Assembly (NCBI RefSeq): GCF_017498545.1
Contig: NZ_CP071793.1
Location: 2,418,001-2,482,000 of the forward strand
Direction of reading: 5' to 3'
Length of the DNA: 64,000 bases
From: Sulfidibacter corallicola
Lineage (GTDB): Bacteria; Acidobacteriota; Holophagae; Acanthopleuribacterales; Acanthopleuribacteraceae
The notes beneath the pieces were generated by a model. The model was not told the DNA's origin, ran no database searches, and saw only the letters and a list, made by a program, of their open reading frames with translations. A program made the translations under genes and the position numbers. Shown piece by piece: positions 9,693-21,600 of this stretch. The number at the start of each line of letters is the position of its first letter. Position 1 is the stretch's first letter.

Positions 9693-12600
9693 TCATCGTC
9701 GTTCAGCGGTTCATCGGAAGGTTCGGGCGCTTGGGCGGCCCAGGCGCGGGTATCGATCAGTTCGGCCATGTCGCGCAGCACCGGCTCGCGGAACAGGTCG
9801 AGCAGGGTCAGCTCCACTCGGAAGTGTTCCTGAATGCGGGCGAAGAGCCGCATGGCCAGCAGCGAATGGCCACCCAGCGCAAAGAAGTGGTCGTCGGCAA
9901 AAATCCGGTCGCGCCCCAGCAGGTCGCACCACATGGACGCCAGCTCGGTTTCGGTCCCGGTTCGCGGCGGCGTCCCCTCGGCCCGTGGCGGCTCCGGCAG
10001 GGCCCAAGCGCGCAGCGCCTTGCGGTCCACCTTGCCGTTGGGCATCTTGGGCAACACTTCGTGGATCAGGATGGCCGCCGGAACCATGTATTCCGGCAGG
10101 ACCTTGCGCAAGGCGACCATCATCGCGTCCGGATCCAACGAAAGCCCCAACTCGGGCTGGACGTGGGCCACCAAACGAAGGTCGCCGCCTTGCCCCGCGG
10201 CCAGGTCTCGGGTCGCGCCGGCCTCCACCGGGATCGCCAACACCACCGCATCGCTCACGCCGTACAGGGACCGCAGAGCCGTCTCCACTTCGCCCGGTTC
10301 GATGCGATAACCGCGTAACTTGAGCTGATGGTCGACGCGGCCCAGGAAATCGAGGCGCCCATCCGCACCCAGCCGCACCCGATCGCCGGTGCGGTACAGT
10401 CGTGCACCGGGCTGGGTGCCGAAGCCGTCGGGGACGAAGGCCGCCGCGGTCTTGGCGGGATCGCCGTGGTAACCGCGGGCCAGGCCCGGTCCTCCCAGGT
10501 ACAGCTCCCCGGGCAATCCCACCGGCACCGGTTGACCATGGGCATCCAAGACGCGCACGGCGACGTGGTCCAACGGCCGCCCGACCGACACCCGTCGCTC
10601 GCCGGCGTAGTGGCCACAGTCGAAGACACTGCTCCACACGGTGCCCTCGGTCGGCCCGTACTCGTTGAACAGCCGCACCTGGGGCCAGGCTTGGCGATGG
10701 CGCTCGATCAACGCGGGCGGGCATGCCTCGCCGGCCACGATCACGGTATCGAGCGAGGCCCAATCCTCGCGGCCGGCCAGGTCCATCAACACCGCGTACA
10801 GCGATGGTAGGCACAGCGTATGGGTGACCTGACGCCGTCGCATCGCGGCCAACAAGGCGTGGACATTGCCCACCTGATCCTCGGTCGGCAGCACCAGCGT
10901 ACCGCCACCGCACAGGGTGTGGTAGAGCCCCACCACCGAACTGTCGAACGCGATCGGCGAGAGCAGCAGGAAAGCTTCCGGCGGATCGCCGTAGACGTCG
11001 TCGCGGGCGGCGTTGGACGCGGCCAGGCTCGCGTGCGAAATCGCCACGCCCTTGGGGCGGCCGGTCGAACCGGAGGTGTAGATCACGTAGGCGCGCGCAT
11101 CCGCGGGCGGGACCAGACCCGGATTGTCGGCCGCGCCCGGATCGTCGTTGGCTTCCACATCGTCCAGGGCGAAGCAGGCGAGGTCGCCGCCAAGGCGCGT
11201 CTCCAGCTCCCTGGTGGTCACCATCAGGGTCGCGCCCGAATCGGCCAGCACGGTCTCGATTCGTTCGCTTGGGTAATTGGGATCCAACGGCACGTAGGCC
11301 GCACCCGCCTTCAGAATGCCCAACAGGCCGACCAGGAGTTCCGGCGAGCGCGGCAGGCACAAGGCGACGAGGTCGTCCACGCCCACACCGGCACCGCGCA
11401 GGAGGTGGGCCAGGCGATTTGCCGCGGCGTTTAATTCGCCGTAGCGCAGGACGCGATCGCCGATCTGCAGGGCCGGTCGATCGGGATGCGCCGCGGCTCG
11501 TGCTTCGAACGAAGCGATGACCCAGGGTTGGGGTTCGGCGGGGGCGCGGGTTGCGCCTTCGCGAGGTGTTTGGCTTTCGTGGATCGATCGTTTCGTTGGG
11601 TTCAGCGGGCCGCTGAACCTACCGGGCACCACGCCGCTTTCGGCTTCTCCCCTACTTCCTTCCGATTCGCTTCGGTTCACGGTTTCGGCTTCGCGCTCGT
11701 GGGGCTCTCCGCTTTCGTGGACCGATCGCTTCGTTGGGTTCAGCGGGCCGCTGAACCTACCGGGCACCACGCCGCTTTCCGCTTCTCCCCTACTTCCGTC
11801 CGATTCGCTTCGGTTCACGGTTTCGGCTTCGCTCCCGTGGGGCTCGCCGCTTTCGTGGATCGATCGCTTCGTTGGGTTCAGCGGGCCGCTGAACCTACCG
11901 GGCACCACGCCGCTTTCCGCTTCTCCCCTACTTCCGTCCGATTCGCTTCGGTTCACGGTTTCGGCTTCGCGCTCGTGGGGCTCCCCGCTTTCGTGGATCG
12001 ATCGCTTCGTTGGGTTCAGCGGGCCGCTGAACCTACCGGGCACCACGCCGCTTTCCGCTTCTCGGGTACTTTCGTTCGATTCGCTTCGTTCGGGGCCGTC
12101 ACACAGGTTCAGGGCGCTCAGACGGCGTGTGGGCGCCGCCGCCATGGACTTCCACAATGCCTGGAGGTGGGCGATCATACAGGTCATCGAGGACGCGTCG
12201 AAGATGTCGGTGTTGTATTCCAGCACCGCGTCCAAGCCGCCACCCGACTCGGACTCGGCGAGCGAAAGCGTCACGTCGAACTTGGTCTCCGCCAACACGC
12301 GTTGCACCGGCTCGAATCGCAGGCCCGGCAAGCTCACTTCGCGCATCGGCTGGTTGTGGAACACGAACATCACCTGGAACAGCGGCGCGTGAGCGGGCTG
12401 GCGGCGCGGCTGCAGCTCGGCGACCAGGCGTTCGAAGGGCACGCCCTGGTGGGCCAGGGCCTCGAGGCAGGTGCGGCGCACCCGCGTGACCCACTGGCGC
12501 ACCGAGGGATCGTCTTCGAGGTCGAAACGCAGGGCCAGCGTGTTGACGAAGAAGCCGATGAGGTGTTCCAACCTGGCGTCGTCGCGGTTGGCGACCGGGG

Positions 12601-15600
12601 TCCCGATGACCACGTCGCGCTGGCCACTCCACCGCGACAGCAGCGCGGCGAACCCACCCAGCAACACCATGAAGAGGGTCGCGCCCTGATCGCGCCCCAA
12701 GTCGCGCAGGGGATCTACCAGTTCGGCGCCCAACGGGAAGCGCAGAGCGGCACCGTGGAAACGCTGCACCGGCGGCCGCGGACGATCGACGGGCAGCTCC
12801 AACAGGGCCGGCGCGCCGGCGAGGCGGTTCCGCCACCAGTCCACCTCGCGGGCCAGGAAGGCACCGTCCCAGGTGCGCCGCTGCCAGAGCGCGTAATCGG
12901 CGTATTGCAGCGGCAAGGGAGCCAGCTCGGGTTCTCGGCCCTGACTGAAGGCCCGGTACAGTTCGGTCACCTCGCGCAACAGCACGCCCATGGACCAGCC
13001 GTCGGAAACGATATGCTGCATGGCGAACAGTAGCAGCGAACGGTCCTCCCCGGTGCGGTAGAGCGCGGCGCGAATCGGTCGCTCCTCGGAGAGCGACCAG
13101 GGCCGAGCCAGCTCGACCCGCGCTCGTTCCAGTGCGATCGCGGTGTCCACCGGACCCTCGGTAGCCAGGTCGACCACCCGCAGGACCGCGTCCGTGGCAC
13201 TGGGCGGCGCATCGACGATTTGGTAGGCCACGCCGTCCTCCGCGTCGAACCGCGTGCGCAGCGCCTCGTGCCGGTCGACCAGGGCCTGAAACGCCTGAGC
13301 CAGCGCGCGCTCGTCCAGTGCACCCTGGACCTCGAGCATCGCCGGAATCAGGTAGGCGGTGCCCATGTCGTGCAGGCGATGAAGGAAGAACAGACGCTCC
13401 TGGGAGAAGGAAAGCGGCAGGCGCGCCGGTCTCGGTTCGTCGTGCGCGATCTCGACGTGTGGCAGGACATGACCCGAGCCCCCCTGATCGGCGACGCGAC
13501 GGTCGATGAATTCGGCGAAATCCGACAATCGCGGCGCATCGAACACCGCGCCCAAAGCCACCGAAACACCGAAGCGGTCGCGCACACGGGCTGCAAGCTG
13601 CACCGCCAGCAAACTGTGGCCTCCCAGGATGAAGAAGTCGTCGTCCACGCCCACCGGCGACAGATTCAACAAGTCTTCCCACAGGCACACCAGTTCGCGT
13701 TCGGTCGCAGTGCCGGGAAGCGCGGAAGCCCCCTCGACGCCGCCGCGAATTCCGGGGTGATCCCAGTCCATCGTCACCAACGCCTTGCGATCGATCTTGC
13801 GGTTGAGCGTCAGCGGCAGTTGCGCCAGGAAGATCAGGCTGCCGGGAATCATGTAGCTTGGCAGGACCTCGGTTACATGCAGGTAGATCCTCCGCCGGGC
13901 GGCGCCGGCCGCAACCGGATCGTCCAGCCAGGAAACGGCGGTGTCGTCGGGAACCATGAAGGCCGCCAGATCGCGTTGGGTGCCCGAGCCGCCGGGCCGA
14001 GCCAACACCAGGGCCTGCTTCACGCCGGGATAGGCCATCAAGCGGGCTTCGATCTCGGCCGGTTCCACCCGGAACCCGCGGATCTTGATCTGAGAGTCCA
14101 TGCGATCGGCGAAGACCAGGTGGCCATCGGCCCGAAAGCGCCCAAGGTCGCCCGTCTTGTAGATGCGATCGTCGGGATCGACGCTCGCCGGGCTGGCCAG
14201 GAACCGGGCACGCGTCAGGTCGGGATCGTCCAGGTAACCGGCGGCCAGGTGGGGGCCGCGAATGTGGATCTCGCCCAACTCGTCGACACCGGCCAAGCCC
14301 ATGGCTCGGTTGAGGACCAGGACCTGAACGCCGTCGCCGGTCCCCCGCCCCAGCGGCAACACGGCTTCCCGGGCCTCGCGGTCTTCGGGATCGCGCGCGT
14401 AATCGTCGGGAACCAGGTAGCCGGCCACCGAGCGCTGGGTCTCGGTCGCCCCGTAGAAATTGACGATGCGCACGTCCGGCGCCAATCCACGCAGCGCGGT
14501 CACATGGCGGCCCAGAAGGCGGTCGCCGGTCAGGAAGACCCGGCGCAATGCCGGCAGCAACACCGGTTCGCGGTTTTCGGCGAGGATGTGAACCATGGGC
14601 GGGGTGACCAGCGCGACGCTGATCTCCCGGGCCCGCATCCAGGCCGCCAACCGATCCGGCCCGAAGTCCTCGGGGCTGGGCACGAACAGCGAAGCGCCCA
14701 GACACAGTGGGGTGAAGATGTCGCGCTGCAAGGGGTCGTGGGCGATACCGGACAGCATGCTGAAGCGATCGTCCGGGCGCAGATCGTAGGTGCGCGCGGT
14801 CCAGGGCAGAAAGTGGGTGAGCGATCCGTGGCGACCCAGCACGCCCTTCGGCTTTCCGGTCGACCCGGAAGTGAACGTCAGAATGGCGGGATCTTTGGGC
14901 CCGATCTCGAGTTCGGGTGGCTGCAGGCCGCTGGTGCAGGGACGGTCGTCCCACTGGCGCGGCAAGCCGTCGTCGGCGATGCGCAGACGGCCGGCAAGCC
15001 CGGCCCGATCCAGGTAGGCTTCGAAATCGGCGCCGATCGGGCCGGCCCGATCGAGCTGAATCCAGCCGCGCGCACCGGAAGCCTCCAGGAGATCGATCAG
15101 CCGCGAGTCGGGATAGTCGGGGTCGAGCAGGAGATAGACCGCGCCGGCGCGGAAGGTCCCCAGCACCGCAGGTACCACCGAAGCGTCGCGCGCGCCCAAA
15201 ATGGCCACCACGTCACCCGCCACGATCCCGGTTTCGGCCAGAGCCGCGGCCACCGCCTCGAAGCGCGCCACCAGCTCGGCGTAGCGCCAGTGCTGGTGGT
15301 GGCCGATCACGGCCGGTTCGTCGGGCGTTTGCCGCGCCTGACGGGCGACCCACTCCACCACCGAGCCGCGCCAAGTGGCGTCCAGGGCCTTGCCCAGATC
15401 GGGCAGGCACACCCGCGCCTCGTCCGTGACCAGACTGAACGCGTCAATCGGCAGTTCGGGCGCCGCCGCGACTTGGGTCAACAGGTGGCGATACTGATCC
15501 AACAGGCGCACCATGCGATCGCGATCGAACAGGTCGGCGTTGTACGACAGGTCGAGCTGCAGGCGGTCACCCTCTTGACCGGCGTAGAGCGTCAAATCGA

Positions 15601-18600
15601 ATTTGGCGCCGATGTCCGGCGTCTCGACCACCTCCAGACTCAGGTCAGGAAGGTCCACTTCGGGATCGGGCATGTTCAGCATGTTGAACATGACCTGAAA
15701 CAGCGAGGTTCGCCCGCGGTCCCGTTTGGGCCGCAAGACTTCCAGCAGTCGTTCGAACGGCACGTCCTGGTTCTCGTAGGCTGCGAGCGTGGTCTCGCGA
15801 ACGCGCGCCAGCAGCTCCACGAAGCGCGGATTGCCGCGCAGGTCGGTGCGCAGCACCAGGTGATTGAGGAAAAAACCGATGATCGGCTCCAGCTCCCGCA
15901 GCCGACGACCGGCGACCGGCGAGCCGATCGCGAAATCGTCCTGGCCGCTGTGGCGCGACAGCAGCAGCTTGAACGTCGCCAGCAGCACCATGAACAAGCT
16001 GGCTCCCTCGCGGCGCGACAACGCCTTGAGATCGGTGGTCAGCTCGGCGGACAGCAGCAAGCCTTGACGGGCGCCGCGGAACGAGAGGCGCGGCGGGCGG
16101 GGTCGATCGGTAGGCAGGGCCAGGACCGGGATGCCGTCGCCGAGGCGATCCTTCCAATAGGCGAGCTGGCGTTCCACCACGTTCCCCTGCAACCACGCCC
16201 GTTGCCAAACCGCGAAATCGGCGTAGGCCACGGAAGGCATGGGTAACTGGGGCGGCTTGCCGGCTCGGGCCGCGCGGTACAGTTCCATCAGGTCGCGGAC
16301 CAACACGCCCATCGACCAGCCGTCGCCGACGATATGGTGCAGGTTGAGCAGCAGGCCGTGTTGCCCATCGCCCATCGCAACCAGGATCGCGCGGAACAAG
16401 GGGCCTCGCTCGAGATCGAAGGTGACCAGCGAGGTGGAGCGCACCAAATCGCGCCAGGCCGCCTCGCGCGACGCCGCCTCATGTCGACTCAGGTCGCGCA
16501 TTTCGAGGTGGCCGGTCGTGGGTGTCAGGATGCGCTGGCAAATTTCGTCGTCCACCGACACGAAGATGGTGCGCAGCGACTCGTGGCGCGCGACAAGCCC
16601 GTCGACGGCGCGGGCCAAGGCGGCGCAATCCAGGTCGCCACGCAGGCGCAAGGCGACCGGCATGTTGTAGGTGGCGGAGGGACCTTCCAACCGGGTGAGG
16701 AACCACAAGCGCTGTTGGGCGAAGGAAAGCGGCAGCGGTTGGTCACGCGGCACCGGACGCGGACCCTCGAGCGCCATCACCTGCGGCGCGGTCCCTTCCC
16801 CAGCCAGCAGCACCGCCTGCTCGGCGACGGTCGGTTTGCCGAAGAAGTCGCGCAAGCCGAAATCCCGACCCAACCGTTCCCGAACGCGGGCCACCACCCG
16901 CGTGGCCAACAGCGAGTGACCGCCCAAATCGAAGAAATTGGCGTGAATGCCCACGGCCGGGCACCCGATCACCTCGGCCCAGATCTCGGCCAGTTTCCGT
17001 TCACCGTCGTTCCGCGGGGCGGTTTCGTCCAGGGCCACACCCCAGACTTCGGGCGCCGGCAAAGCGCCGCGATCGATCTTGCCGTTGGGAGTCAAGGGCA
17101 ACGCCGCCACCTGCACGTAGGCGGCAGGCACCAGGAAGTCCGGCAGACGGCTGCGCAACCACACCCGCAATTCCGCGGCCGAGATCTCCGTTTCGGGTCG
17201 GGTCACCCACCAGGCCACGAGCTGGGCATCGCTTCCATCCCCGCCCGTCGCCCGCTCGGTGACGCCGACCACGCAGCTCGCCACCGCCGGATGACGGCGC
17301 AGCAGTGCCTCGACCTCGCCGGGCTCGATACGCACGCCGCGCAGTTTGACCTGATGATCCACACGCCCCAGGAACTGGAGACACCCGTCGCCATCCAGGC
17401 GCACGCGGTCACCGGTGCGGAACAGGCGCGCCCCTGGCCGGGACCCGAAGGGATCGGGTACGAACCGTTCGGCGGTGTGGGCGGGCATGTGGGCGTAGCC
17501 GCGAGCCAGGCCCACTCCGCCGAGCCACAGCTCACCCGGCAGGCCCGGCGGCACCGCCCGACCGCGCCCGTCGAGCACGTAGGCCCGCAGGTGACTGATG
17601 GGCGCGCCGATCGGAACCGCGTCGCGCGTCTCGTCCACAAGTTCGAACCAGGTCGCGTCACCGGCGACTTCCGTCGACCCGTACAGGTTGAGCAAGCGTA
17701 CGCGCGGCAGGCGTCGTCGCAAGGCCGAGGCGGTCTCGCCGTCGAGCGTCTCGCCACTGCTCACGCAGATCCGCAGGGCGGGCAGCGCGCGGTTCAAATC
17801 CAAACCGGTCTCCAGCATGGCCCGCAGCAGGGAGGGCACGGCCGTCAACCGCGTCACGGACGCCTGCCCCAGGTACCGCAACAGCTCGCGCGGATCGCGA
17901 ACGGCCCAGTCCGGCAGGATCCGCAGGGAGGCACCGTGCAACAGCGGCGCGAAGATCTCCCAGACCGAATCGACGAAATTGAGCGCCGTTTTCTGGGCGA
18001 CCACCTCGTCCGGCGTCAGCGCGACCCGCGCCTGCATCCAATCGATGCGGTTCAAGGTGGCGCGATGCGTCCCCACGACGCCCTTGGCAGAACCGGTCGA
18101 GCCGGAGGTGTAGAGCAGGTAGACGGCCATGTCGCCGTGGTCGAGGCGGGCCGGATTGGTCGTGGCCCGCGCCTGAATGCGGTCGTGATCGGCGTCCAGG
18201 CAAAGCAGCGGCACCTCGCTTTCCGGCAGGGCGCCCGCCGAGGCGCGCCGCGAAATGACGGCCGCCAAACCGGCGTGGCCCATCATGTAGGCCAGGCGCG
18301 GCCGCGGATAGCTGGGATCGAGCGGCACACAAACCGCACCGATCTTCAGGATCGCGATCCAGGCCGCCACCATCGGCGCCGAGCGGTGAATGCACAACCC
18401 CACCGGCACTTCGGCCCCGACACCCAGCGCCCGCAGCTCGTGCGCCATCCGGTTGGCCTCGGCGTTCAGCTCGGCGTAAGTCCAAGACGCTTCCTCACAC
18501 CAGATCGCCATCGCGTCCGGCGTGCGCGCGGCCTGGCGCTCGAAGCGGCCGGCCAGGGTTTCCTCGCTACCCGGAAGGGGCGTCGTGCGATCGAAGGGCA

Positions 18601-21600
18601 CCGCCACCGCGAGGTGATCGCGCTCGGGATGCAGGTCGGCGGCGCTCACCGGTTGTTCGGGTGAAGCCGCCATGAAGGCGAGCAGGACCCGATACCAATG
18701 CGCGAAGCGGCGAATGGTCTCGGCCTCGAACAGGTCGGCATCGTATTCCCATTCGGCCTCCAGCTCCTGCGCACCGTCGGCGCCGGTACCCTCGTGCAGC
18801 GCCAGGGAGAGATCGAACTTGGCGTCCGTGGCCTCGCCATCGAACGGTCGCAGGGTCAGGTCGTCCAGGGCCAAATCGCCCAGACCCATGTTCTGGAACA
18901 TGAAAACGGCCTGGACCAACGGCGTGTGGGCCGCATCGCGGTTGGGGGCCAACGCTTCCACCAGGCGCTCGAACGGGAGGTCCTGATGGGCGAAATCCTC
19001 CAGACCGGTATCGCGCACGTGGGCCAACAGGTCCGCCGCGCTCGGGTCGTCTTCGAGGCGGATGCGCATCGGCAACATGTTGACGAAAAAGCCCAACAGC
19101 GGTTCCAGCTCGGCGCGGTGGCGGTTGGCGATCGGTACACCGACCACGACGTCGTCCTGGCCGCTGAGGCGCTGGAGCAGGGCCGTGTAGGCCGCCAGGC
19201 AGGTCATGAACAGCGTGGTTCCGTGCCGACGACTCGAGGCCTGGAGATCGGCGGTCGCGGCGGCGTCCAATCGGAACCGATACAGGCCACCGCGACGGGC
19301 CGCCCCGGCCTGGCGTCCGTGGTCGAGGGGCAGGCGCAACAACGGCGGGGCCCCCAACAGGCGGTTGCGCCAGTATTCCAGTTGGTGTGCCAGTACCGGC
19401 GCCAGGTGGCGGCGCTGCCAATACGCGAAATCCGCGTACTGCACCGCGAGCGGCTGAGCGTTCGGCGCCCGGCCGGCACGCAGATCGGCGTACATTTCGG
19501 ACAGTTCGCGGATCAGGAGACCCACCGACCAACCGTCGGAGACGATGTGGTGCATGACCACGCCCAACAGGTGCCAGGCGCTGTCGAGCTCCAACAGGAC
19601 GACCCGCAGCAGCGGATCGCGCTGCAGGTCGAATTTACGCGCGGCCAATCGCGCATAGCGGGCGCGTGCTTCGGCCTCGGGCACGGTCGGATGAGCGTCG
19701 CCCAGGCGTTCGAAATGCCAATCGAATCGGGGCTCGGCCGCAATCACCTGGACCGGCTCCCCGCTGTCGGCGTCGAACGCGATATTCGTACGCAGGATCT
19801 CGTGGCGGGCCACCAGGCAGGCGAAGGCTTCGCGCAGGGCGCTCGGGTCCAGGACACCGTCGAGCATCCAGGCCCCGTGGATGTGGTAGGCCGAGCCCAG
19901 GCCCTCCACCTGCTCCAAAAACCAGAGCCGGTTTTGCGCGAAGGAGAGCGGTAGGGCTCCATCGCGGGGCACCGGCTGGATTCGAGGCAGCTCGTGCGGA
20001 TCAGCCTCCGCCGGAACGGAGTCCTCGGGTTCCGCGGTCCCTATCCGGGACGGTTCTTCGGAGGACGTCGGATGGGTTTCCCGCTCCGAGCGAATGCGGT
20101 CGGCCAACTGGGCCGGAGTCGCGCCCTCGAACAACACCCGCACCGGCAGGGAAACGCAGAACCGTTCGCGCACCTGCGACATGACGCGCGTGGCCAGCAG
20201 GCTGTGGCCGCCGAGCGCGAAGAAATCGTCGTCCCGACCCACGTCGGCCAGCGCCAGGACTTCGGCCCAAATTTCGGCCAGTACGCGCTCGTCGTCGTCG
20301 CGCGGCGCCTGTCGCGACGACTCTTCTTCCTCGCCCAAATCCCAATTCGCCAGCGCCTGGCGATTGATCTTGCCGTTGGGCAACTGGGGAAAGCCGTCCA
20401 GGAACACGTAATTGTTGGGAATCATGAAATTGGGCAAACTTTGCTTGAGGAAGTCGCGCAGCTCGGTTCCGGCCGGCGCACCGTCCACGGCCGCATCCGC
20501 CACCAGAAAGGCCGCCAGGATCTCCTCCTCTCGCCGGCTCCTGCGCGGCAGGACCACCGCATCGGCGATCGCTTCGTGACGACACAGTACCTGCTCGATC
20601 TCCACCGGTTCGATGCGGAACCCGCGCACCTTCATCTGCTGATCGATGCGACCCATGAAGACGATGTCGCCGTCCGGCAGGTAGCGCACCAGGTCGCCCG
20701 TGCGGTAGAGACGGCCACCCCGATCGTGGCCGAAAGGGTCGGGAATGAACCGCGTCGCGGTCAGCTCCGGGTGGTTGCGGTACCCGCGCGAGACCTGAAC
20801 CCCGCCGATCAGCAGCTCGCCCGGCACGCCCACCGGCACCAGGTTCATGGCGCGATCGACCACGTAGCAGGTGAGGTTGGCCACGGGGCCGCCGATCGGG
20901 TAGGCCCGCTCGCCATCGTCCTCTCGAACACGGTAGAAATTGGAGACGACCGTCGTCTCGGTGGGCCCGTAGCCGTTGTAGACCACCCGCCCGGGCTGCA
21001 GCGGTTCCAGCATGCGTCGCGTGAAGCTGGCACCGGCCACGATCATGACCTTCAGGTCCAGCCCGTCCAACGGCCCCATCGCGGGCAGGACGAACGGCAG
21101 GATCATCATGTGCGTCACGCCCTGGAGCTTCAGGTAGGCGGTCAGCTCCGGGCTGGGCATCAGCATCTCGGCGGGGCCCAGGTCCAACGTGGCGGCCCCG
21201 TAGAAGGTCATCGCCAGCTCGCCGACCGACATGTCGAAATTGAACGAACTGGTTTGGTACACGTGGCTGTCGGGTTCGAGCCCGAAGGCCTCGCCGAAGA
21301 CCATGGCGTGGTTGGCCACGTTGCGGTGGGTGACCTGCACGCCCTTGGGACGGCCCGTGGAACCGGAGGTGAACAGCACGTAGGCCAGTTGATCGGGGTC
21401 GATCCGCAAGGCGGGTGCGGTTACGGGCCGGTCGGCGGCGGCCCGGTCCAGGTCGGCGGCCGTCAGCGCGGTGCAGGTCGCCGGGTAGCGTTCGATGGCG
21501 GCCGCATCGACTACCAGTACCAGCGCCGCACCGGCATCCTCGACCATGTAACGCAACCGCTCCGCCGGGTAGTCGGGATCCAGCGGCAGGTAGGCACCGC

